From: Trueperella bonasi
GTDB lineage: Bacteria; Actinomycetota; Actinomycetes; Actinomycetales; Actinomycetaceae
DNA: 64,000 nucleotides
Assembly: GCF_030811535.1 (NCBI RefSeq)
Contig: NZ_JAUSQX010000001.1
Coordinates: 558,001-622,000 of the forward strand
Direction: 5' to 3'
Shown: piece after piece, positions 43,652 through 51,315 of the stretch
Layout of the letters: every line of letters starts with the position of its first letter
Position numbering within the stretch: position 1 is the first letter of the stretch
Notes under the pieces: generated by a model
The model's database searches: none
Seen by the model: only the letters and a program-made list of their open reading frames with translations
Told to the model about the DNA's origin: nothing
Made by a program: the position numbers and the translations under genes

Positions 43652-43950
43652 TTTCTTAATCTCCAATATTGATTTTCTTCGTTTCGAGTCGCTCTACGTG
43701 CGGAAAGAATGCGTATGACCGTCCCCTGCTGACGGACGCAGTGACTGACCGTCATAACCCGGGCAGACAAACTTAAGCCCAAGAGAATGAACCGTTCCTC
43801 TTCCGTTGAATGGTCTGGATCGTCAATCAAACGAGCATGCGGATCGTAGAAGGCCTCCACTGCCTCCGCGAAAGCTACTCCATGCTTGTGCTCATTAGAC
43901 AGCGCTTTTCTATCATCCCACTCAAATTGAATGAAAGGTGGCTCCTCCAT
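43648..43950 (-). CDS. brnT: BrnT-type ribonuclease toxin
   Basis: The protein (100 residues from ATG 43950, 105 if ATG 43965 is used) has the BrnT signature FEWDDRKALSNEHKHGVAF near the N terminus, ERFILLGLS in the middle and RATRNEENQYW at the C terminus with conserved Arg and Glu. BrnT toxins are RelE-like ribonucleases. The choice of start is uncertain: no clear ribosome-binding site is present, and a TATTAT hexamer (43957-43962) fits a leaderless start at 43950. The pair lies between two palindromic repeats. Confidence 0.87.
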   Translation of the reverse strand: MEEPPFIQFEWDDRKALSNEHKHGVAFAEAVEAFYDPHARLIDDPDHSTEEERFILLGLSLSARVMTVSHCVRQQGTVIRILSARRATRNEENQYWRLRK

Positions 43951-44058
43951 ATGCACATAATACATATCCTATAAATATCTGTACGTGTTGGGTAACGAAA
44001 GTACTCGACTATTAGCCAACGGCGGCACCTAAAACCGCCGGTCCCGCTAGCCCTGTAA

Positions 44059-44128
44059 ACATTTGAGGGATGATCCCAGCGCGATCTCGCCATATACGGA
44101 GATCGGCCCGGAATCGTCCCCCAAATGT
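44059..44128. repeat. 70-bp imperfect palindromic repeat, copy B
   Basis: This is the second copy of the element at 43379-43448, in the same orientation: ACATTTGAGGGA...TCCCCCAAATGT, with the central hairpin GATCTC...GAGATC and stem GGGATGATCC/GGAATCGTCCC. It lies 6 bp past the stop of the converging BASS gene. Together the two copies bracket brnTA. Confidence 0.85.
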
Positions 44129-44134
44129 CGCGAA

Positions 44135-45106
44135 CTACTGAACCTCTTTCTCAGCTGAGCGGCGATAGAACATTGAGAGGAAGGCGCCGGAGAGGTTGTG
44201 CCACACCGAAAAGATCACGGCCGGAAGCGCGGTTTCCGGCGTGAAGTAGGTGCGCGAAAGCGTTGCGGCAAGGCCGGAGTTCTGCATACCAACCTCAACA
44301 GAAACGGTACGCGCCACCCGGTTATCAAGGCGGAACAGCTTCGCTGACCAGTATCCGATGATGTAGCCAAATAGATTGTGTAAAACTACGGCGGCGAAGA
44401 TAGTAGCGCCAGCGGTGGCAAATGCTTCGGCCGAACCCGGGATCACGCCAGCTACAACGCCGCAGATTCCGAATGTCGAAATCCACGGAAGTACGGGCAA
44501 AATCTTATCGATCACCTTTGGAATCAAGAGCCGCAACAAAAGACCAGCAATCACCGGGATCAGCACGGTCTTCACGATCGACCATGCCATCGAGCCCCCA
44601 TCAATTTCCATGTAGGTACCGGCCAGCCACTGCACTAGCAGTGGCGTCATGAGTGGCGCAAGCAGCGTGGAAATGGAGGTCATCGTCACCGAGAGTGCAA
44701 CATCAGCCTTCGCAAGATAAGAAATAACGTTCGAGGAGGTCCCACCCGGAGCGCAGCCCACAAGGATCACACCAACAGCTACGGCATCTGGTAGGTTCAG
44801 AACCGTCGTTAGCAAAACTGCCATTGCAGGCATGATCACGTATTGCGCAATCACCCCGAGCAAAATCGGCAATGGGCGGGTAAAAACAAGCTTGAAGTCG
44901 GGAATGGTTAGCGTGAGCCCCATACCGAACATGATGATGCCGAGTAGCGTGGATACGTGCGGGGTAACATTCGATGCCGCACCGGGGAACATGAACGCCC
45001 AGACGGCGGCGATCACGATCAGGATCGGAAAAATGGTAACTGCGACGAGTGCCGCTTGGTCCTCCGCTGACCGCTTTGGTTGTGCATTATTTTTAGACAT
45101 GGGCAT
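44135..45106 (-). CDS. Bile acid:sodium symporter (BASS) family transporter, copy 2
   Basis: The 323-residue membrane protein closely resembles the product at 30283-31281: [57 protein letters not shown]. It has about ten transmembrane helices with the crossing motifs intact, so both copies are probably functional. Start at ATG 45106 or 45100. The paralog pair, 14 kb apart, suggests duplication followed by divergence of substrate or regulation. Confidence 0.9.
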   Translation of the reverse strand: MPMSKNNAQPKRSAEDQAALVAVTIFPILIVIAAVWAFMFPGAASNVTPHVSTLLGIIMFGMGLTLTIPDFKLVFTRPLPILLGVIAQYVIMPAMAVLLTTVLNLPDAVAVGVILVGCAPGGTSSNVISYLAKADVALSVTMTSISTLLAPLMTPLLVQWLAGTYMEIDGGSMAWSIVKTVLIPVIAGLLLRLLIPKVIDKILPVLPWISTFGICGVVAGVIPGSAEAFATAGATIFAAVVLHNLFGYIIGYWSAKLFRLDNRVARTVSVEVGMQNSGLAATLSRTYFTPETALPAVIFSVWHNLSGAFLSMFYRRSAEKEVQ

Positions 45107-45198
45107 ATTGTTCCGCTAACAGCCCACAACGTGAACGCGGGTATCACATGGCGAAACAAACGTGGTCAAGCTCTCGCCCTCTATAGCTGCCACATGTT

Positions 45199-46050
45199 TC
45201 AGCCCACGTCAGCAAGCACGCTCGCAGCAGCCTCGTGCCAGCGCTGCTTCCAGTCGCCGATGGGCGCCACCCCGATCGCGTCAAGCTCATCGTGCCCGAG
45301 CACAGAATACGACGGCCGCGGCGCCGGTCGATTAAAGGCCGCGGCGGTTGTTTCCCCGACGATCTCAGGATCTTTCCCGTAAGCCCGCATGATCTCCTTG
45401 GTGAAACCGTGCCAGTTGGTCTGCCCAGATGCAGTCCCGTGGTAGATCCCGGCCGGCGCTTGCGCATCCACCAGTCGCCAAAGTAACTCCGCCAAATCCC
45501 TCGTCCACGTGGGCTGCCCGATTTCATCCGTCACAACCGAGAGTTCAGGATGCTTATCCGATAACCGCGCCATCGTCTTCGGGAAGCAGGTGCCATGCTC
45601 GCCATATAGCCACGCGGTTCGGACGATGAGGTAATCATCTGTTTCTGATCGCACTGCCCACTCCCCCGCGGCCTTCGTGCGCCCGTAAGCACTGGCGGGT
45701 GCGAGCGGGCCGTATTCGGCGTAGGGTTCGGTGGCAGTACCGGAGAACACGTAGTCGGTGGAGATATGCACGAGGCGGGCGCCCATGTCCCTGGTCTTCC
45801 GGGCGAGCAGTTGTGGCCCGACAGCGTTCACAGCGAAGGCTGTGGCCTCGTTTTCTTCAGCGGGGTCGACTGCCGTGTATGCGGCACAGTTGACGACGAC
45901 GTCGGAGCTCGGAATAGTGCGCACGCTCGCCACGTCTGTGATGTCGAGTTCGGGTTGGTCAAGTTCAACGACCTCTTCGCCGCGTTCACGGAGCATCGTG
46001 ACGACGTCGGTTCCTAGCATGCCGTTGGCTCCAATGATTGTCCAGCGCAT
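45199..46050 (-). CDS. rfbD: dTDP-4-dehydrorhamnose reductase
   Basis: The 283-residue NAD(P)H-dependent short-chain dehydrogenase-like enzyme reduces dTDP-4-dehydro-L-rhamnose to dTDP-L-rhamnose, the last pathway step. It shows the Rossmann motif GANGMLGTDV (8-17), STDYVFSG, the catalytic YGRTK pair and WLYGEHG. The gene encodes only RmlD, not the RmlC-RmlD fusion found in some actinobacteria. With rfbA it makes the pathway ends; rmlB and rmlC must be elsewhere. Confidence 0.94.
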   Translation of the reverse strand: MRWTIIGANGMLGTDVVTMLRERGEEVVELDQPELDITDVASVRTIPSSDVVVNCAAYTAVDPAEENEATAFAVNAVGPQLLARKTRDMGARLVHISTDYVFSGTATEPYAEYGPLAPASAYGRTKAAGEWAVRSETDDYLIVRTAWLYGEHGTCFPKTMARLSDKHPELSVVTDEIGQPTWTRDLAELLWRLVDAQAPAGIYHGTASGQTNWHGFTKEIMRAYGKDPEIVGETTAAAFNRPAPRPSYSVLGHDELDAIGVAPIGDWKQRWHEAAASVLADVG

Positions 46051-46107
46051 GTTCTACTCCTTCGCTATCCGTTATCAGTCTTCTAATTCCGTGCCATTAA
46101 ACATTCG

Positions 46108-48168
46108 CTACGAGTACAAAACGTCCCGTAAAGCGAGCAGATAGGTACGCCCGAATCTGGTGGTTGGTTCCAAGACCGCGCCCTCAGCCCATTCGTTCCA
46201 TGCGTTGATGAACAGGATCCGGTCTTTCGGTTCCCGGGCAGCGAGTGAATTAACCAGTTCGCCTACCCAACGGCGGAAGGTGTAGGGATTCGATCCGAAC
46301 CAGGCATCTGCCCGCCACTGGCGCCGAGCAGTATTGTCGAAGGTCACCATGGCGCCCGGGTAGTCGGTGTCACTCAGCTCGTTCGCCATCCGAACTGAGG
46401 CTGCTGCGGAAGCGTCGTAGCTCATGAGGTTACCGCGCCACCGGTGATCCAGCCCGATCTTCGCGGCCGGAGCTGCCACCCAGGGCAGGTTGTGCGGTGG
46501 GAATTGTAGCGTGCCGTCTAGGCCGTTGTCTGCGGCTGTTCCGCTGATTGCTCCGAAGTCTTTAGCCACGGAAACGGCCAGAATGTAGAGTTCGCCCAAT
46601 CCGGCTGCGCGCGCACGTTCCCGCCACGTGGCAACCACCTGGGGGAAGTTCTCCATCTGGCCTGGTCGGTAGACGGCGAGGATCGGTTTACCTTCATAAC
46701 ACATGTACCGGGGATCCTTGAGGAAGTCCATGACGTCATCGATGAAGTCTTCTGCTGGCACCTCGTCATAGTTCTGGCCGATCAGAATGTCTTGCGAGCG
46801 ACCGTCCCAGCGGCGCGTCCAGTTTTCGTTGGCCCACATGATGCAATATGGAATATCCAGTTCGGAGTCGTGCATCTTCTCGATGGGCCGGTTGAGCAGA
46901 CGCTCACCGGAGAACCAGTAGTAGTAGTACATGAAACCGGCGACGCCGTGCTCCGCAGCAAGCTCGTGCTGCTTTGCACGGACCGAGTCCAGTTCGAGGT
47001 CATAGAAGCCCAGCTCTGTAGGGATACGTGGCTGGTAGTGACCGATATAAGCTGGCACTGCGGAGGTGACGTTCGTCCACTCGGTAAAGCCTTCACCCCA
47101 CCACTTGTTGTTCTGCGGCGAGTCGTGGAATTGCGGCAGGTAGAACGGGATGACACGAGCACGCAGGCTACGCTCCGCGTCGACGAGATAGCGTTTCCAC
47201 AGGTCGCTGCCAGACGAGGGTTCGAGATCGGCGGGCTCGGCAATCGTGAGCCCAGATTCTTCGGCCACGATCCCTAAAATTCGTTCGATGGCGTGTGCGG
47301 TTGTGCCGTCAATCTGGCCTGCTTCGTCGTCGAAATCATCTTTTTGCAGGTTGAACGCGCGTAAGCTTTGCAGAAGGAAGCCGCGTGTCCAGTACATCGA
47401 ACCGGACGCAAAGCGTAGCTTGTCTGCATCAATAAACATCTCGATGCGCCGCATGAGTTGCTCGACAATGCGCTGGTTACCGCCCCAATGCTCGCAACCA
47501 ACGATGGACCCGGTTGCGGTGACCGTGCCGAGCGAGGCGTCCGAGGCAAACGCGTCCAAGATAGCGCTCACCTTTTCTTCGCTGCCGACGAGGTCATCAA
47601 GGAACTGATCTTTCCATTGTTCACCGGTGCCAGACAGAGTTTCGTGATCTTCCCGCCATGCGCTTTTCTTGGTGTGGAGCTTCAAAATGAGCTCGTAGGG
47701 ATTGAGAGCGCCATAGTTGACGAGCTGGACGGTGGGGAAAATATCACGACCGTGGTTAGCAACCTTGACGACGACGGTTGCACGGTGGCACGGGCTCACT
47801 TGCTCGGGCACGGGAAGCTCTTCGCCAGAAGCATTGGTGATAAAAAGATCGTAGTCGACGGGGATATTGGCGACGTGATCGAGCAACTCACTGAGTAGTT
47901 CCGGATAGAAGCAGTGAATGACGACGGCGACCTTCGCCGGCTGATCGATGTCAAACTGTGGATCGAGCCGCCACTTTTCGGGGAAACCGGGGTTTTGCCG
48001 CCCGCCTTGGCGGTCAACATAACGGCGGAAATCGGCAACATGTTTCGACCTATAGCCGAGAGGGCTACCGGTCATTAAGGTATTAACCGCTGCTGCGCGT
48101 AGCCGACCACCGACATATTGCACACGGCGAGCAAGCGTATTCTTTCGCTGGTTTTCCATGGTCACCAC
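46108..48168 (-). CDS. Bifunctional rhamnan-synthesis-F / WbsX (GH99-like) polysaccharide protein
   Basis: The 686-residue protein joins two domains. Residues about 50-320 match the RgpF/rhamnan synthesis F family (VAVVIHCFYPELLSEL, HGRDIFP, LILKLHTKKS). Residues about 340-680 match WbsX-type proteins of O-antigen loci, related to family 99 glycoside hydrolases (IPFYLPQFH, WWGEGFTEWTNV, GFMYYYYWF, MWANENWTRRWDG and INAWNEWAEGA). It probably adds rhamnose-containing units to a cytosolic lipid-linked glycan. The second domain's chemistry is unproven in this setting. It overlaps the next gene by 7 nt. Confidence 0.85.
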   Translation of the reverse strand: MVTMENQRKNTLARRVQYVGGRLRAAAVNTLMTGSPLGYRSKHVADFRRYVDRQGGRQNPGFPEKWRLDPQFDIDQPAKVAVVIHCFYPELLSELLDHVANIPVDYDLFITNASGEELPVPEQVSPCHRATVVVKVANHGRDIFPTVQLVNYGALNPYELILKLHTKKSAWREDHETLSGTGEQWKDQFLDDLVGSEEKVSAILDAFASDASLGTVTATGSIVGCEHWGGNQRIVEQLMRRIEMFIDADKLRFASGSMYWTRGFLLQSLRAFNLQKDDFDDEAGQIDGTTAHAIERILGIVAEESGLTIAEPADLEPSSGSDLWKRYLVDAERSLRARVIPFYLPQFHDSPQNNKWWGEGFTEWTNVTSAVPAYIGHYQPRIPTELGFYDLELDSVRAKQHELAAEHGVAGFMYYYYWFSGERLLNRPIEKMHDSELDIPYCIMWANENWTRRWDGRSQDILIGQNYDEVPAEDFIDDVMDFLKDPRYMCYEGKPILAVYRPGQMENFPQVVATWRERARAAGLGELYILAVSVAKDFGAISGTAADNGLDGTLQFPPHNLPWVAAPAAKIGLDHRWRGNLMSYDASAAASVRMANELSDTDYPGAMVTFDNTARRQWRADAWFGSNPYTFRRWVGELVNSLAAREPKDRILFINAWNEWAEGAVLEPTTRFGRTYLLALRDVLYS

Positions 48169-48992
48169 TCCGTGATCTCGTGCCCGAACCTGTTCTTAAT
48201 AAAGGATCTTGCTTCTGATCCTTCCTGCTCGGTAGCAGGATGCGTGAGAAGAGTTCGCTTAATAAACGGTACTCCACTTTCGATCAGTCGTTGCCAACCT
48301 TCGACAGTTGGATTCCCAAAAGGCACCCCGAGCTCGCTGCCAGACACCCACTCTTCCATCGTGTATCCCTCGTAAAAGGCGAGTTTTGACATCCCCAGCT
48401 CGTAACGCATCACCACAGAATCTTTGTCATCCTGAACTCGGATGCCGTTGAAAAAATCTACCCACGGCCGATCAGCGAGGATTCCCCCGCGGAAGCAAAC
48501 GAAGAAGCTCTGCAAGTGGTGACTAATCTGGTCCGAGCTAGTCAAAGCTCGGATATTTGGCTGCCCGGGTTCGCTTATCCACCGAAGAATCGGTGTGATG
48601 GAGTCAAAGGGACCAATCATCGAGTCGTTTGTGATAAGTACGCATGTCTTGTTCCGAACCTCAGGGAACATTCCCAGCGCAGTAGCCCACGATCCGAAAT
48701 CGTATCCTAGGTTTGGTCTGCGTAAAATGATTGTCTCGGCTGGAAGCCCGAACGGGAATTTGAGTTCTTCGCGACCTTCCGTTACCGCGATAATGATTGG
48801 TAAAAATCCGTTATCAGCAAGGCTCCGGGCATAAATCGAGAGTGAGCGCGACTGCCGTGGGGTCGTAGAGTATTGAGCGATCAGTGCCACACGCTCGGCA
48901 TGACGAATCGTATCGCGTTTGCCCTTTTCCAGTCGTATTCTTCCTGCAGTTTCGCTCGACACGAGCGGCCCGAGTTTCCTGGCTATTGTCAC
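48162..48992 (-). CDS. Rhamnan synthesis F family glycosyltransferase
   Basis: The 276-residue protein has the family segments RVALIAQYSTT, NLGYDFGSWATALG, VLITNDSMIGPF and FFNGIRV. The start is taken as GTG 48992, which overlaps the stop of the small coiled-coil gene in GTGA and has GGGAGAG upstream; a longer ATG start at 49049 would overlap that gene by 61 nt. It is probably a cytosolic rhamnosyltransferase or a related enzyme. The donor and acceptor are not known. Confidence 0.8.
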   Translation of the reverse strand: MTIARKLGPLVSSETAGRIRLEKGKRDTIRHAERVALIAQYSTTPRQSRSLSIYARSLADNGFLPIIIAVTEGREELKFPFGLPAETIILRRPNLGYDFGSWATALGMFPEVRNKTCVLITNDSMIGPFDSITPILRWISEPGQPNIRALTSSDQISHHLQSFFVCFRGGILADRPWVDFFNGIRVQDDKDSVVMRYELGMSKLAFYEGYTMEEWVSGSELGVPFGNPTVEGWQRLIESGVPFIKRTLLTHPATEQEGSEARSFIKNRFGHEITEW

Positions 48993-49213
48993 GGCAGCAG
49001 CTCTCCCACGCGCCGTTTGAAGGCGCGCATTGGGAGCGTGGCCTGCCACGAGGCCGACTTGCGTAAAGATTCGAGTTGTTCACGCGTGGTGGCTAACTGC
49101 TCTTCCGCTTTCCCTGCCCTTTTCTCGGCTTCTTCCCGTAACAGAACCTCTCGTGCAAGGCTGTTTTGGGTTGCCCGCAACGCCGTTCGAAGCTGGCGAA
49201 TATCTTCATTCAT
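48989..49213 (-). CDS. Small coiled-coil protein with a glycosyltransferase-tail motif
   Basis: The 74-residue protein starts at ATG 49213 (MNEDIRQLRTALR); an in-frame extension to 49267 would run into the Wzt gene. Residues about 5-48 form a charged coiled coil. The C terminus (SASWQATLPMRAFKR) resembles the SxSWRxTxPLR tail often attached to glycosyltransferases and methyltransferases of polysaccharide loci. Coupled by a 4-nt overlap to the rhamnan-synthesis-F gene, it may be a detached docking or chain-length module. Function is inferred. Confidence 0.65.
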   Translation of the reverse strand: MNEDIRQLRTALRATQNSLAREVLLREEAEKRAGKAEEQLATTREQLESLRKSASWQATLPMRAFKRRVGELLP

Positions 49214-49233
49214 AATTCCACTACCTCGATGTT

Positions 49234-50466
49234 TTACTCGACCTTCTCCTCCGGCCTCTCGGACCACTGGCCAGGCGGAAGCGAGATAATTCCGGGCTCT
49301 GTGGGAACCCAGTCTGATCGCACCCGGATCTCGGTTTGTCTATCTGAGTAGTCGAAAATGTGCCCATCACGTACAAGAGCTGTAGTCAGCCAGATGGAGC
49401 CCGGCTGGAAAAGTACCGAGTCTATGCGGTAATCGACGAAACTCTCACCCACATTAAACGTGTATGAGCGTCCTCCAGTCACCGAGTTTGGACCGGCGAT
49501 CGACACTCCATTACCTATGGAGAAACCGAGGCCGACCTCGACATTCTCCTGGCGTTGCGTGGCTCGCACATGGATGCGCAGAGTCGCCGGTTCACCGGTT
49601 TTGAAGACGTCAGTTTCTTGGCCGTCGTCGTCGAGAATCTGCACGCCGACCATGCGTAACTCGCCACTGCCCTGATTCTCTCTATACTCGTCTGCGACGT
49701 TAGAGCTTCCACGCTTAGACGCCTCAATATGGTTAACGGACTTGAGGTATGACGATATGACGTCCGAGGCCGGCCCGACTTCTTGCAAAACTCCGTTATC
49801 GAGCCACGCAACCTCATCGCACATTTCTTGTGCGACGGAAAGAGAATGCGTAACCAGAACGATAGTGGTTCCCTTCTTTTTCATGTTCCGCATGAGTTCA
49901 AAAGACTTTCGCTGGAACTCCTCGTCGCCGACGGCGATGATTTCGTCAACTACGAGAATAGTTGGCTCAATCGCAACTGCGGTGGCAAAGCCGAGTCGCA
50001 CAGTCATGCCAGACGAATAGACTTTTACTTGCTGGTCGATGAAGTCCCCGATGTCGGCGAAATCGAGGATCCAGTCGAACACGGCGTCAAGTTCTTCCTT
50101 GGTACGGCCAAGAATAGCGCCGTTGAGGTAAATATTCTCCCGTCCGGTCAGCTCGCCATGGAAGCCCGCTCCCAACTCTAGTAGTGCATCAACCTTATCC
50201 TCCACGAGCACCTCGCCAGAGCTCGGCAGGTACACCCCAGCAATGATCTTGAGAAGCGTTGACTTGCCACAACCGTTGTGCCCGATCAGTCCAAAGGTGG
50301 TGCCTTTACGGATGTTCAACGAGACGTCGTTGAGCGCATTAAAATCGTACTTCTGTTTCGCCTTGCCCTTCACGAACATCTCTTTCAGGCTGGTTCGTCT
50401 ATCGTGGTGGCTCGCAAAAGTCTTGCTCACGTTGCGAACTTCGATTGCGATGTCTTGTGTTTCCAT
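49234..50466 (-). CDS. Polysaccharide ABC exporter ATPase with C-terminal extension (Wzt-like)
   Basis: The 410-residue protein has an ATPase (about 1-245) with Walker A GHNGCGKST, signature YSSGMTVRLGFA and Walker B ILVVDEIIAVGD. A C-terminal beta-rich domain (about 270-405) resembles the Wzt carbohydrate-binding domain that selects finished chains by their end cap. ATG 50466 is chosen because AGGTGG lies 5 nt upstream; GTG 50475 directly follows the previous stop. It pairs with the permease upstream to move the lipid-linked glycan across the membrane. Confidence 0.92.
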   Translation of the reverse strand: METQDIAIEVRNVSKTFASHHDRRTSLKEMFVKGKAKQKYDFNALNDVSLNIRKGTTFGLIGHNGCGKSTLLKIIAGVYLPSSGEVLVEDKVDALLELGAGFHGELTGRENIYLNGAILGRTKEELDAVFDWILDFADIGDFIDQQVKVYSSGMTVRLGFATAVAIEPTILVVDEIIAVGDEEFQRKSFELMRNMKKKGTTIVLVTHSLSVAQEMCDEVAWLDNGVLQEVGPASDVISSYLKSVNHIEASKRGSSNVADEYRENQGSGELRMVGVQILDDDGQETDVFKTGEPATLRIHVRATQRQENVEVGLGFSIGNGVSIAGPNSVTGGRSYTFNVGESFVDYRIDSVLFQPGSIWLTTALVRDGHIFDYSDRQTEIRVRSDWVPTEPGIISLPPGQWSERPEEKVE

Positions 50467-50475
50467 CTTTCCCAC

Positions 50476-51315
50476 CTAAATCCGCTCGCCCAATTCTTGT
50501 CCCCAGCGTCGGTAGACCCAATAGCCCAAGGCCACCGAAGCCGCCGCCCATGCGAAACAGGTGAGCCACTCCTGCACTGTTCCCGGCCGCAGGTCGTAAA
50601 CCAACGCGCGGAACAGGTTAATGAACTCAGCCATCGGTGTCGATTCAATCAGCCAGCGCAAGGGAATCCCATGCCACGATTCCGGAACGATTGTCGACGT
50701 GTAGATGATTGGCGTCGCGTAAAACAACAGCTGAAGAGCCACACCCACGAGGTGCGCCAGGTCACGCACGTAGATATTCCAGATGGAGATCGCTACCGCA
50801 ATCCCGGCAGTGAACGCAACGACGAGAGCCACGAAGAACGGCAAGAGCAGCCATGTCCAAGAAACATTCGAAAGGAGCGCTAGTACCACTAGCAAGATCG
50901 CCACTTCAATGAGCGATTGCACTGCAATTGCGAAGCCCGCACCTAACACTGGAGCATAGGCCGGAAAATACACTTTCTGAAGCAAACCACCGGATGAAAC
51001 TAATCCGTTAATGCCTGCGTTAATCGAGTTCTGGAAGAAACCCCAAATAATCAGACCCGCAAAAAGCCAGATCGCAAAAATGCCGATACCTTCATGCCGT
51101 GAAGCAATATTCGGCGGCACCATCCTGAATAAACCGCCAAATATAAGGGTATAGATCCCCAATGTTGCCATGGGGACAACGAGGGACCAGAGCCAGCCTA
51201 GCGCTGTTGCACTGAACTTCGCCTTCAGGTCACGGTTTCCGAAAGCTAAGATCAATGTCCACTGTTGCCCTAACGAGCGGCGTTGGCGCACATTACTTTT
51301 CCGTGACATGGTCAC
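50476..51315 (-). CDS. Polysaccharide ABC exporter permease (Wzm-like)
   Basis: The 279-residue ABC-2 type permease has about six transmembrane helices and the motif LKAKFSATALGWLWSLVVPM near the N terminus, typical of Wzm/TagG proteins. It starts at ATG 51315 or, more probably, 51309 (MSRKSNV), overlapping the upstream gene by about 20 nt, and its TAG is followed directly by the ATPase gene. It is the membrane channel for surface-polysaccharide export. Confidence 0.93.
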   Translation of the reverse strand: MTMSRKSNVRQRRSLGQQWTLILAFGNRDLKAKFSATALGWLWSLVVPMATLGIYTLIFGGLFRMVPPNIASRHEGIGIFAIWLFAGLIIWGFFQNSINAGINGLVSSGGLLQKVYFPAYAPVLGAGFAIAVQSLIEVAILLVVLALLSNVSWTWLLLPFFVALVVAFTAGIAVAISIWNIYVRDLAHLVGVALQLLFYATPIIYTSTIVPESWHGIPLRWLIESTPMAEFINLFRALVYDLRPGTVQEWLTCFAWAAASVALGYWVYRRWGQELGERI

